Shown: piece by piece, positions 5,881 to 13,887 of the stretch
Numbering within the stretch: the stretch's first letter is position 1
Layout: every line of letters begins with the position of its first letter
DNA from: Laspinema sp. D2d
GTDB lineage: Bacteria > Cyanobacteriota > Cyanobacteriia > Cyanobacteriales > Laspinemataceae
Assembly: GCF_025370755.1 (NCBI RefSeq)
Contig: NZ_JAMXFC010000007.1
Coordinates: forward strand, 157,140-221,139
Direction: 5' to 3'
DNA length: 64,000 nt
Translations under genes and position numbers: made by a program
The notes under the pieces: model-generated
What the model was told of the DNA's origin: nothing
The model's database searches: none
The model's input: only the letters and a program-made list of their open reading frames with translations

Positions 5881-8679
5881 CTAAAACTCCCGCTTGTACA
5901 ATGATTTGAGAATCAAGGATGCTTGTTCATTGGGTTTCCCATTCAGACGATAGAGTGCCTTGGGTTCGCATCCGGTGGCGTGAATAAATAGTTCAACCCT
6001 AGCACTAGACAACCGGAATCGATCCAGTTTGCTCGCCTTATCTGCTGGTAGATCCCCAGGCAAAGGAACATGATCATTCAGTTTATTCACCATTTTAAAG
6101 ATAATGGCCGTATGTCGTTTCCGTTCCTCCAACTTGGCTATATCTGATTTATTGGCATTAAACATCCATTGAGAAAATGTCCCGGCCTCTCCCTTAGCTT
6201 GACTTTCTGCGGCTTTCTTCCGACCATATTGTTTTAAGGAACGGAAGAAGGGCAGACTCAGATCAACCCCCGCTGCACTCGCTTTGAGCGCAACCCCAAC
6301 GGTTGCCCCAGCCCCTGTTAAGTTAGCAATACTGCCCGCAATCTTAACCGCATCAGAACTCAGGTGAATCGATTGACGAATGATTCGCTTTTGGTTGCCT
6401 GACTTGAGCTCATCAGCTAAATCTACTTCTTCAATATCTTCCTGACTTAGCCCACTGTGGGTTGCATAAGCGCTCATTTCCCCTTGCTTAGACGTAATTT
6501 TTGTGGCGGCTGCATTGATCTTCGCCGCAGTGATACTAACTTTCTGTTGTAACTCTTCTTTTTCTTTGCGAATTCCTGATCGGAATAGAGTACCATTCAG
6601 CTTCTCATTAATTACCTCAATCTCTTTTTGTTTGGCAGTGATTTGGCTAGAGTGAAGTTTAATCTTCTGCTGATTGGTTTTTATGGCTGCTTGATCGGGT
6701 GTTTTACCAGCTTGGAGTAGGCTATTTTGTTTTTCCAACTGCAATTTATCCGCTTCGATCTGCTGCCGTTCAGTTTCTAGTGTTTGTTTTTTACTTTCTA
6801 ATTCAGTTTGTTGGGTAGACAGTTGATCAATTATTTGCTGGCGAGATTGATTCTTCGCTATTTTAGCGCTTTTGCGGGTCTCCAAATTGGTGATTTCAGC
6901 CCGTTGGGTGGCATATTCTTTCTTCGCTGCACTGACTTTTGTTTTATCGCCTTTCCCTTGTCCTTCTAAGTCTTTAACAATATCTGAGGAAGCTGTTCGC
7001 ATTTTACTCCAGTGGTAAGCCGATGTCGCCAGATAATAACTTTCCATGATCATCTTGACGGCATTAATGGCAATATCAAGTCCGGGAACAGCATCAGCCA
7101 ACCCCCCAACCGGGCCATTAAAAATTTCAATAAAGCTTTTAATGCTATCCACAACCCCTTTTGCGGTTGACAAAGCACCGGAAATAATCTCGGAGCCTAC
7201 TTTGGCATACTCAGGCTTGCCAAATTTTTCGTCACTTGACCACATTTTAATCAGATCAATCACACTTTTAATCGTCTTAACCGCTCCTCCCAATGTTTCA
7301 AAGGCGCTGGCAAAACTCCCACTCCAGCCACTAACCTCTTTAGCGTTCTTCGCTCCACTAGACTCGCTTTCTGAGGCGGCTGAAATTATCCCACTGATTC
7401 CAGCCGTGGCTTTACCGGAATTAACAACGATTCCATTCCAAATCATGTCAACCCAATCGCCGAATTCTTTCTTACCCCCCACTAACCCTTTAATGGACAA
7501 AGCCATCCCGAGAAGACCACCTGCGGTTCCTAAAGAGCCAGAAGAGATGTCAACATCCGTCGTGCTGCTCCCTTTCTTTTCCATCTCTTTGCTGAAGTCA
7601 TCTAGGCTGTCCTTGCTCACACTGATGGCTGAATCATTAAATCCCCCTAACAGGTCATCTTCATTTTCAGGATTTTCAGCATTTCCGACCGTAATCCCTT
7701 GAAAAATTTTAGTGGCTCTAACATACCCCTCTCCTTGAGCCGTGCGATACCATTCAATTTTCCCTTCTACATTAATATGATCGCTATCATTATCACTAAT
7801 TTCAACCAATGTGCCCGGAGCAATATTAGCTCCTACGGTGCCTTTATCTTTCCCATCAATAACCTTGTGGAGACGAGTTTTAGCGCTGATGACCATACCC
7901 TTGCGTTGCACCAAGGGGTTTGAAGTTTGCAGGGCTTGATGTGCTGCTGAGATGAGCGGGGTATTACTTTGGCGCTGTACTGTGGGGCTGCCGCCCTGTT
8001 GGATGGTGTGGGTTAATTCGTGAGCGAGTAATTCTTTCCCACTTGAACTACTGGGGTTATATTCCCCCTGCTTGAAAAAGATATTGTTTCCCGTGGTAAA
8101 AGCACGAGCACTTAGGGAACGGTTGAGGGTGTCAGCGGTGTTATTGGTATGAACTCTGACGCCACTAAAGTCAGCACCAAAGGCCCCCTCCATTTGGCGA
8201 CGAATCGGTTCCCCTAGGGGCCTTCCACTGCTTCTGGCTTGACTGATGGTACTTTCTAAGTCTGATGATGCTGTTCCTCCCTCTACGGCTTCCCGGCGTT
8301 GTACCGTCAGTCTCATGATTGAAGGTGGGGAGAACAGTTGACGCTGCAAAGCATTCCCACCTCCGTTTGTATCCGGCGGGGTGGGGGTACTAATGTGTTT
8401 GACGACCTGGCGAGCAATGGTATCAGCTTCTTGCTCGTATTTATCATCCGGTGCGCCGATCGCGAGTTTGGGTTGGATGGGTGGGGGTGCAGAAACATCG
8501 ATGCGCGAGAGGCGGTTTCCTCCGACTGGTCCCGATTCTGCTTTGGTTTGCAGTTCCGGTGCGGTTGCTGTTTCGGGTTCGGCAGGCATTCCAAAAGGAC
8601 GGGGTTTGAACATTCCCGTGACAGGAGTCTGCGTGGCGTTCGAGGGTCCTTTTTTCTGAATCTGCCGTCCGGTTGCCAT
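5881..8679 (-). CDS. DUF4157 (eCIS core) protein with SH3-like and coiled-coil C-terminal region
   Basis: A 932-residue candidate cargo of the contractile injection system. Residues 1-70 are the shared leader (MATGRQIQKK, TGMFKPRPFG). Residues 71-230 are the DUF4157 module with YEQEADTIARQVV, RRQMEGAFGADFSGVRVHT and the zinc-site-like HELTH at 220-224. Residues about 261-328 resemble a bacterial SH3 domain. A Gly/Ser/Ala-rich helical region follows to about 560, then a long coiled coil (about 575-750), a hydrophobic region, and a C-terminus ending ILKSLYKREF that I do not recognise. The first 230 residues align without gaps to the neighbouring 816-residue protein at about 86% identity, and the remainders are unrelated. 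The chaperone-like gene follows with zero spacing. Confidence 0.8.
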   Translation of the reverse strand: MATGRQIQKKGPSNATQTPVTGMFKPRPFGMPAEPETATAPELQTKAESGPVGGNRLSRIDVSAPPPIQPKLAIGAPDDKYEQEADTIARQVVKHISTPTPPDTNGGGNALQRQLFSPPSIMRLTVQRREAVEGGTASSDLESTISQARSSGRPLGEPIRRQMEGAFGADFSGVRVHTNNTADTLNRSLSARAFTTGNNIFFKQGEYNPSSSSGKELLAHELTHTIQQGGSPTVQRQSNTPLISAAHQALQTSNPLVQRKGMVISAKTRLHKVIDGKDKGTVGANIAPGTLVEISDNDSDHINVEGKIEWYRTAQGEGYVRATKIFQGITVGNAENPENEDDLLGGFNDSAISVSKDSLDDFSKEMEKKGSSTTDVDISSGSLGTAGGLLGMALSIKGLVGGKKEFGDWVDMIWNGIVVNSGKATAGISGIISAASESESSGAKNAKEVSGWSGSFASAFETLGGAVKTIKSVIDLIKMWSSDEKFGKPEYAKVGSEIISGALSTAKGVVDSIKSFIEIFNGPVGGLADAVPGLDIAINAVKMIMESYYLATSAYHWSKMRTASSDIVKDLEGQGKGDKTKVSAAKKEYATQRAEITNLETRKSAKIAKNQSRQQIIDQLSTQQTELESKKQTLETERQQIEADKLQLEKQNSLLQAGKTPDQAAIKTNQQKIKLHSSQITAKQKEIEVINEKLNGTLFRSGIRKEKEELQQKVSITAAKINAAATKITSKQGEMSAYATHSGLSQEDIEEVDLADELKSGNQKRIIRQSIHLSSDAVKIAGSIANLTGAGATVGVALKASAAGVDLSLPFFRSLKQYGRKKAAESQAKGEAGTFSQWMFNANKSDIAKLEERKRHTAIIFKMVNKLNDHVPLPGDLPADKASKLDRFRLSSARVELFIHATGCEPKALYRLNGKPNEQASLILKSLYKREF

Positions 8680-8735
8680 AGTCTCGCCTCAGCAATCGTA
8701 TTGATAGAGTATTTAATCTACTTTTTCATCAACCG
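8680..8735 (-). promoter_or_regulatory. upstream segment shared with the other DUF4157 gene (copy A)
   Basis: The 56 bases upstream of this ATG closely match 11330-11385 upstream of the other DUF4157 gene, in particular TGAGGCGAGACT immediately before ATG and the block around GAGTATTT. GAGG lies about 9 bases before the start and could serve as ribosome binding site. The duplication that made the two genes evidently included the 5' region, so the two genes may be regulated alike. Confidence 0.5.
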
Positions 8736-8878
8736 GCGATTATTTCTATTGGACTAAAGTCTAGCTTTAAGAACTACACTCTTGATTCCAAAACTATTCA
8801 TCGGGCCCTATCGACAAAGCACCCTCTGGCTGTATTTAGAGTCCCCAAAGCGCAGCCATAACTTCCCCACCCCAGAAT

Positions 8879-11329
8879 CTAATTGTGGATAATATGTCCA
8901 AAATAAGTTTGGGAAGTTTCGAGACTAGGGGCTGATAATTCATTAGCCCGAGTCCGAACTAGAGTGTTAAATTCCGTTGCCATCTGTAAAATTTTCACCT
9001 TAAGTTCAGATGCTGTCTTCACACCCAAAATTGTCTGCATCGCTGCTTCAGCCGCTTGATTTTTTTTCTCATCTGTATCCAGTTCAGCTTTATTTCCTTT
9101 TCGGATTTCCACTAACTGTTTATTAATTTCTTGGGCAATTTTATCAGAAGTTCCGCGTTGACTTTCAATCTTTAACGCAAAATCCGGATCCGGAAAATGG
9201 TATTGACGCAACTCGGCAACTGCCAAAAATAATCGGTACAAGTATTTAGAAGATCGATAGAAAATTTTACCATCCTGTGCACCAGCATAATGATTCAAAT
9301 CTTTAAGAAAATCACCAAGCTGCTCATTAAAGGATTGCAAAAAGTGTTCGGGCTTGAGCGAACTCATAATCGCTGCTTTTTGTTCTGGGTTTTTGGACCC
9401 CTGAATCCCTGCTACAATATGTTTAACCGCTCCTTCGCTATGATAGGCTTCGGCGGCAAAGAAGCAAGCTTCTCCTAGAATTTGTTTAACTTGCGCTCTG
9501 AGAACTTTAACCTGTTCTGAAAACTTCTCTTGGTCGCCTAACTGCCGAATAGTGGCTTGGATTTGACGAACTTTCCTCATGCGTTCTAGGTAAAGTTGGT
9601 TACTCTTCTGAAGAACTAAATCAGGGTTTTCATGAGTTATAGCTTGGAGCTTTTCCGACCCTAATAATTGGTCGCGGAGCATAGACCGGAGTTTATTATC
9701 TGGGGATTTAATTTGAGATAAAGCTGCTTCTTCTTCTGGGCCCAAGGTAATCGGGTGTGCGCCTGTCTTTTTGGGCAAATCTGGGTCGTTTTCTTCTTCT
9801 ACTTTCTCCAACAGTTCATGGGCAAAAATTTGATAAACTGAATCGGCTTCTTCATACTGAAGAAGGGTTAATTTTTTTCGCGCTGGGTCGTCGATACTTT
9901 GCACCACCTCATCCACATATCTATCCCATTCCACTTGCTTCATGTAGCGGCGTTGTTTCACTAAAGCAGCGACATCTTGAGACAGATGACCCATTGCACC
10001 CAATACTCCATCAGGTTGCTCCAGATCTGCATCAGGCTTTTGATCGGATATGGCGGATTCGTCGATATTTTCTTGAACTTTTAGGTAATCTTTCGCATAC
10101 AAGTTCGTATCAAACAAAGTACCTGGTTCCACCCCAAATTCTTTCCGAACTTGAATATTAAACCATTCGATAGCTTCAACATCCTCTCCTGAATTGGGAG
10201 TGGAAATCGTGATGTCATAGTCTGAGGTCGGATCTTGGCTCCCGACAGATTTGGCAATTAAAGTGGGATACTTATCACGCAGAACATTAATTAATGAGTC
10301 TACATACCACTGTCGAAAGTCGAAGAATTTCCACATACTTTCCTTCTGACTTGCATATAGTTGTTTAACTTTATCCCAACTTTGACATTCTTTGAGTTTG
10401 TCGCGGATCCAGAAATAATCTTGGATCATGTGGAATTTAGATCCTTCCCGTTTAGCGTCAGATTGGGGGGATGGAGCAGAGGCAGCAGGAGCCGATTCTG
10501 GAACTGCTGCGCTGGCTTCTTCAACCGGATTCAAAACCTGTGCTTCTTCCACAGGGAGTAGTCTTAGACCTCTGGCTTGGCGAATTCGGTTGGCGTGTTT
10601 AATCTGGTCAGGGGTGAGATCGCGTTGAATGGTGGAACTGCCACTCTGTTGTACTACATGAGTCAGTTCGTGAGCGAGTAATTCTTTCCCACTGGAACTA
10701 CTCGGATTGTATTCCCCTTGCTTAAAAAAGATATTGTTGCCGGTTGTAAAAGCACGAGCGCTTAGGGAGCGGTTGAGGGTGTCGGCTGTGTTATTGGTAT
10801 GAACGCGCACGTTACTAAAGTCAGCACCAAATGCCCCCTCCATCTGACGACGAATCGGTTCCCCGATCGCCCTTCCACTACTTCTAGCTTGACGAATCGT
10901 ACTTTCCAAGTTTGATGAAGCTTCTCCCCCCTCTACGGCTTCCCGCCGTTGCACCGTCAGTCTCATGATTGAAGGGGTGGAACACATTTGACGCTGCATA
11001 GCATCTCCCCCTCCGTTTGTATCCGGGGGGGTGGGGGTACTAATTTGTTTGACGACCTGACGTGCAATGGTATCAGCTTCTTGTTCGTATTTATCGTCCG
11101 GTGCGCCGATCGCGAGTTTGGGTTGGATGGGTAGGGGTTCAGAAACAGGGAGGGGAGAGAGGCGGCTTCCCCCAACTTGTCCCTGTTCTGCTTTGGTTTG
11201 CAGTTCTGCTGCGTTTGCGGCTAGGGGTTCCGCAGGTATGGCAAACGGACGAGGTTTGAACATCCCTGTGGCAGGAGTCTGTGTAGCGTTCGATTGGGCT
11301 TTTTTCTGATTCTGCCGTCCGGTTGCCAT
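8879..11329 (-). CDS. DUF4157 (eCIS core) protein with nucleotidyltransferase-like C-terminal domain
   Basis: An 816-residue candidate cargo. The leader (1-70) and DUF4157 module (71-230, HELTH at 220-224) are nearly identical to those of the 932-residue neighbour. After a Pro/Ala/Ser-rich linker (about 265-295), residues about 296-440 contain KSVGSQDPTSDYDITIS, with G363-S364 and D370-x-D372 in the spacing of the nucleotidyltransferase superfamily (GS...DxD). The rest to 816 is helical. Transfer of a nucleotide group to a host target would fit a toxin, but this is inference from one motif. Unlike the other two cargo genes it has no small gene directly behind it; a 199-base gap leads to the next cargo gene. 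Confidence 0.75.
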   Translation of the reverse strand: MATGRQNQKKAQSNATQTPATGMFKPRPFAIPAEPLAANAAELQTKAEQGQVGGSRLSPLPVSEPLPIQPKLAIGAPDDKYEQEADTIARQVVKQISTPTPPDTNGGGDAMQRQMCSTPSIMRLTVQRREAVEGGEASSNLESTIRQARSSGRAIGEPIRRQMEGAFGADFSNVRVHTNNTADTLNRSLSARAFTTGNNIFFKQGEYNPSSSSGKELLAHELTHVVQQSGSSTIQRDLTPDQIKHANRIRQARGLRLLPVEEAQVLNPVEEASAAVPESAPAASAPSPQSDAKREGSKFHMIQDYFWIRDKLKECQSWDKVKQLYASQKESMWKFFDFRQWYVDSLINVLRDKYPTLIAKSVGSQDPTSDYDITISTPNSGEDVEAIEWFNIQVRKEFGVEPGTLFDTNLYAKDYLKVQENIDESAISDQKPDADLEQPDGVLGAMGHLSQDVAALVKQRRYMKQVEWDRYVDEVVQSIDDPARKKLTLLQYEEADSVYQIFAHELLEKVEEENDPDLPKKTGAHPITLGPEEEAALSQIKSPDNKLRSMLRDQLLGSEKLQAITHENPDLVLQKSNQLYLERMRKVRQIQATIRQLGDQEKFSEQVKVLRAQVKQILGEACFFAAEAYHSEGAVKHIVAGIQGSKNPEQKAAIMSSLKPEHFLQSFNEQLGDFLKDLNHYAGAQDGKIFYRSSKYLYRLFLAVAELRQYHFPDPDFALKIESQRGTSDKIAQEINKQLVEIRKGNKAELDTDEKKNQAAEAAMQTILGVKTASELKVKILQMATEFNTLVRTRANELSAPSLETSQTYFGHIIHN

Positions 11330-11385
11330 AGTCTCGCCTCAGCGATCGCCTTGATTGAGTATTTGCTTTATTATTTCATGAGACG
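11330..11385 (-). promoter_or_regulatory. upstream segment shared with the other DUF4157 gene (copy B)
   Basis: Counterpart of 8680-8735. Its first 15 or so bases before the ATG are the same, and similarity continues through the GAGTATTT block. The remainder of the gap up to 11516 shows no clear terminator. Confidence 0.5.
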
Positions 11386-11516
11386 GTAACTCGGGTCTAT
11401 TTGACTAAGGTCGAGGATGGGATGGAATCAAGAGAGGATTAACCTCTGATTAACCTGACTTTCACAGCTTCTGCGGATTGGTCTTGTTCGGTGTCCCAAT
11501 CGATGGAATCTGGGGT

Positions 11517-13529
11517 TTAAATCCATCCTTTAATCTCCATATCGGTCAAGGGTCGTTCTAATTTCATATATTCACTTTTTGACGCTTCAAGGATATGTTT
11601 CATCATCACGGGTTCGTTAGCATCGGCGGCAATAAAGGCGGAGTTTAAGGCAATATTGCGGATGTTTCCTCCAGCGACGTTGAGTTTAGCGAGTTTGGGA
11701 TAATTTAACCCTTCGGTTGGGGTTTGTTTGGGGAAGATGCGTCGCCAAATTTCTTCTCGTTGATTGGCGTCGGGGAAGGGGAATTGAATGACGAAGCGGA
11801 TGCGGCGGAGGAAGGCTTGGTCTAAGGAACTTTTGAGGTTGGTGGTGAGGATGGCTAATCCGCGATAGGCTTCCATGCGTTGCAGCAGGTAGGCAACTTC
11901 GATGTTGGCATGGCGATCGTGGGAATCTTTGACTTCGCTGCGTTTGCCAAATAAGGCGTCGGCTTCGTCGAAAAGGAGGATGGACCCGCCTGCTTCGGCG
12001 GAGTCGAAGACTCGGCGGAGGTTTTTCTCGGTTTCTCCGATATATTTACTAATGATGGAACTGAGGTCGATGCGATACAGATCGAGGTGCAGTTCTTGGG
12101 CAATAATATCGGCGGCCATTGTTTTGCCGGTCCCGCTGGCACCGGCAAAGAGGGCGGTGATGCCTAATCCTCGGCCACTTTTCCCCCCAAATCCCCAGGT
12201 TTCGTAAACTTTAGCCCGTTGTCGCACATGGGCGATGATTTCTCGGAGGGTGTCTCGTTGGATGTCGGGGAGTACGAGGTCCTCCCACTGGCTACCGGAT
12301 TCGATGCGTTGGGCGAGGTCTTCCATACGCGATCGCGCCTGGATGCGGCAAGTCTCCCACAGTTGGTTGCCAAAGTCGGTGCTGTTGTCGGTGGCGATCG
12401 CCTGGGTTCCTTTGGTTTTGAGGCAGGCGGCACGAATGGCCGGGGCACTGAGGCTAAAATGGGAGACTAAGGTTTCAATATGACCGTTTAAGCTGGCCGC
12501 AGATGCACCGAGAGTATTGACCCAGAGTTCCCGTTGTTCCTGGGATGAGGGTTGTTCGACTTCAAAGGTGATTAAGGGACGTTGCCGGGGATGGCGGCGA
12601 TCGCGGCTGGTAATCAGTAAGGGCTGGTCATAGTTTTCGATAATTCGGGCGATCGCACTTTCTCGGGCCACATCATTACTATCAATTTCATCGCAGTCTA
12701 AGAGAAGGGCGCTGTTATTTAAAAATGCCTCTCTCTCCCATAACCGCATCAGTTCGGTGATTTCCCCCAAGGCGATGGGGATGACATCCCCTGCCATGAC
12801 GTGCAGATTCCACCCGATCGCACTACAAACCCCCGAGGCGATCGCCCGCTTACTCGCGACATCACTGCCACATAATTGGACAATGGGCACTTTGCCCATC
12901 TCTTCACTCACCAGCATTCCCGCCACCTGTTCAGCTAACTGGCGATGAGACCCACATAAACGGTCCATTTCCCCAACCTGGATGGGAATGCGGGTGACTG
13001 CTGCTACTAACCGTTCCTCTGGATGTTCTATCCCGACTAAATAATGCAACACCCGTTCATCAATTCTCAAGGGACTCTGGGTGAGGGCATTTCCCACTCC
13101 GATATCCAGGAGTCGCCACCGGCGCAATGCCCCCACCGGGGTGAGTGCCATCCAATTGGGTGAGGGTAAGACATCCAAAGCCAGATTAAACGTAGGATAT
13201 TGGGCTTGATTATCCCCTTGTGCTGTAGCACACAGTGTTCCCCAAGTACCATCCAGTTCCATCCCCGCACATAACAGCAGGATGTCCCGTTCAAAACCCG
13301 ATAACCCAAAACGCTCGCTGAGTTCGTCTAAACTTGGAGGGGTCTGCAAATTCCAAGCGATCGCCTGTTCTGGAAGCGAAAAGAATTCTGCTGTATCAAA
13401 TTCGGCCTCTGGATTCAGGCGTTGGATGTGAAGTTGTAAATAGGAACGAACCCGGGCGATCGCTGCCATTAAATACTCTTGATTGGCGATCGACCAAGTT
13501 TTAGTCGGACTCATTTTGACTCCAGACAT
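11517..13529 (-). CDS. AAA+ ATPase of a contractile injection system (Afp15/Pvc15-like)
   Basis: A 670-residue ATPase with two AAA-type lobes. The N-terminal part (1-190) is helical. Lobe 1 (about 190-345) retains a Walker B-like ALLLDCDEID, but its P-loop position reads QLCGSDVASKRA without GKT. Lobe 2 (about 415-660) is intact: FAGASGTGKT (Walker A, 462-470), SILLFDEADALFGKRSE (Walker B), LTTN sensor and FLRRIRFVIQFPFP arginine finger region. CIS clusters carry such ATPases, proposed to act in assembly or cargo loading. The start ATG abuts the stop of the small gene upstream (13530), indicating an operon that begins with the DUF4255 gene. Confidence 0.85.
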   Translation of the reverse strand: MSGVKMSPTKTWSIANQEYLMAAIARVRSYLQLHIQRLNPEAEFDTAEFFSLPEQAIAWNLQTPPSLDELSERFGLSGFERDILLLCAGMELDGTWGTLCATAQGDNQAQYPTFNLALDVLPSPNWMALTPVGALRRWRLLDIGVGNALTQSPLRIDERVLHYLVGIEHPEERLVAAVTRIPIQVGEMDRLCGSHRQLAEQVAGMLVSEEMGKVPIVQLCGSDVASKRAIASGVCSAIGWNLHVMAGDVIPIALGEITELMRLWEREAFLNNSALLLDCDEIDSNDVARESAIARIIENYDQPLLITSRDRRHPRQRPLITFEVEQPSSQEQRELWVNTLGASAASLNGHIETLVSHFSLSAPAIRAACLKTKGTQAIATDNSTDFGNQLWETCRIQARSRMEDLAQRIESGSQWEDLVLPDIQRDTLREIIAHVRQRAKVYETWGFGGKSGRGLGITALFAGASGTGKTMAADIIAQELHLDLYRIDLSSIISKYIGETEKNLRRVFDSAEAGGSILLFDEADALFGKRSEVKDSHDRHANIEVAYLLQRMEAYRGLAILTTNLKSSLDQAFLRRIRFVIQFPFPDANQREEIWRRIFPKQTPTEGLNYPKLAKLNVAGGNIRNIALNSAFIAADANEPVMMKHILEASKSEYMKLERPLTDMEIKGWI

Positions 13530-13784
13530 TTATCCACCAATTTCTTTAATCAAGTTTTCCAAGTAACTCTGAGCTTCCTGGGGAGTCATCATCAACGCTT
13601 CCCCTTTGCGCAAAATTTCATACTTCCCACCGCGATATCCATGTCCCACAATCAACCCCATTTTAACCGCTCGATTCCCCAACTCATTTAACTGATTGAT
13701 ACTCATCATATCCACCTCTTGAATCAACCGATTTTTTAACTCGTCTTCGTTCATCATAGTTTTTGGGTGTAAGTGATTGGTCAT
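13530..13784 (-). CDS. small protein between DUF4255 and AAA+ genes of the CIS operon
   Basis: An 84-residue protein if the first ATG is used, or 74-75 residues from MMNEDELKNRL (ATG codons at 13757 and 13754). No convincing ribosome binding site decides between them. The sequence LIQEVDMMSINQLNELGNRAVKMGLIVGHGYRGGKYEILRKGEALMMTPQEAQSYLENLI suggests a compact helical protein with a central Gly-rich hairpin. I do not recognise the family. Its stop abuts the ATPase start, so it is very likely translated with it and belongs to the injection system. Confidence 0.65.
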   Translation of the reverse strand: MTNHLHPKTMMNEDELKNRLIQEVDMMSINQLNELGNRAVKMGLIVGHGYRGGKYEILRKGEALMMTPQEAQSYLENLIKEIGG

Positions 13785-13789
13785 TGGTC
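13776..13789. repeat. tandem heptamer ATTGGTC x2
   Basis: Two adjacent copies of ATTGGTC at the 5' end of the small CIS gene. The same double heptamer lies at 56804-56817, just before another minus-strand start codon. This resembles the short tandemly repeated repetitive sequences known from cyanobacterial genomes. Confidence 0.5.
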
Positions 13790-13887
13790 ATGTTTCCCTA
13801 ATTTTCTCAATTTATCCCATTAATCCTCCCCGGTTATAAAAATCTATTTTGGTTTAAATCACAACAATTAAACCTTAAAAATCTCCC

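Noticed and set aside
7046..7702. 218-codon open frame on the plus strand
   Set aside because: It is entirely antisense to the 932-residue DUF4157 gene, is Pro/Leu/Ser-rich as expected for a shadow frame, and has no family features.
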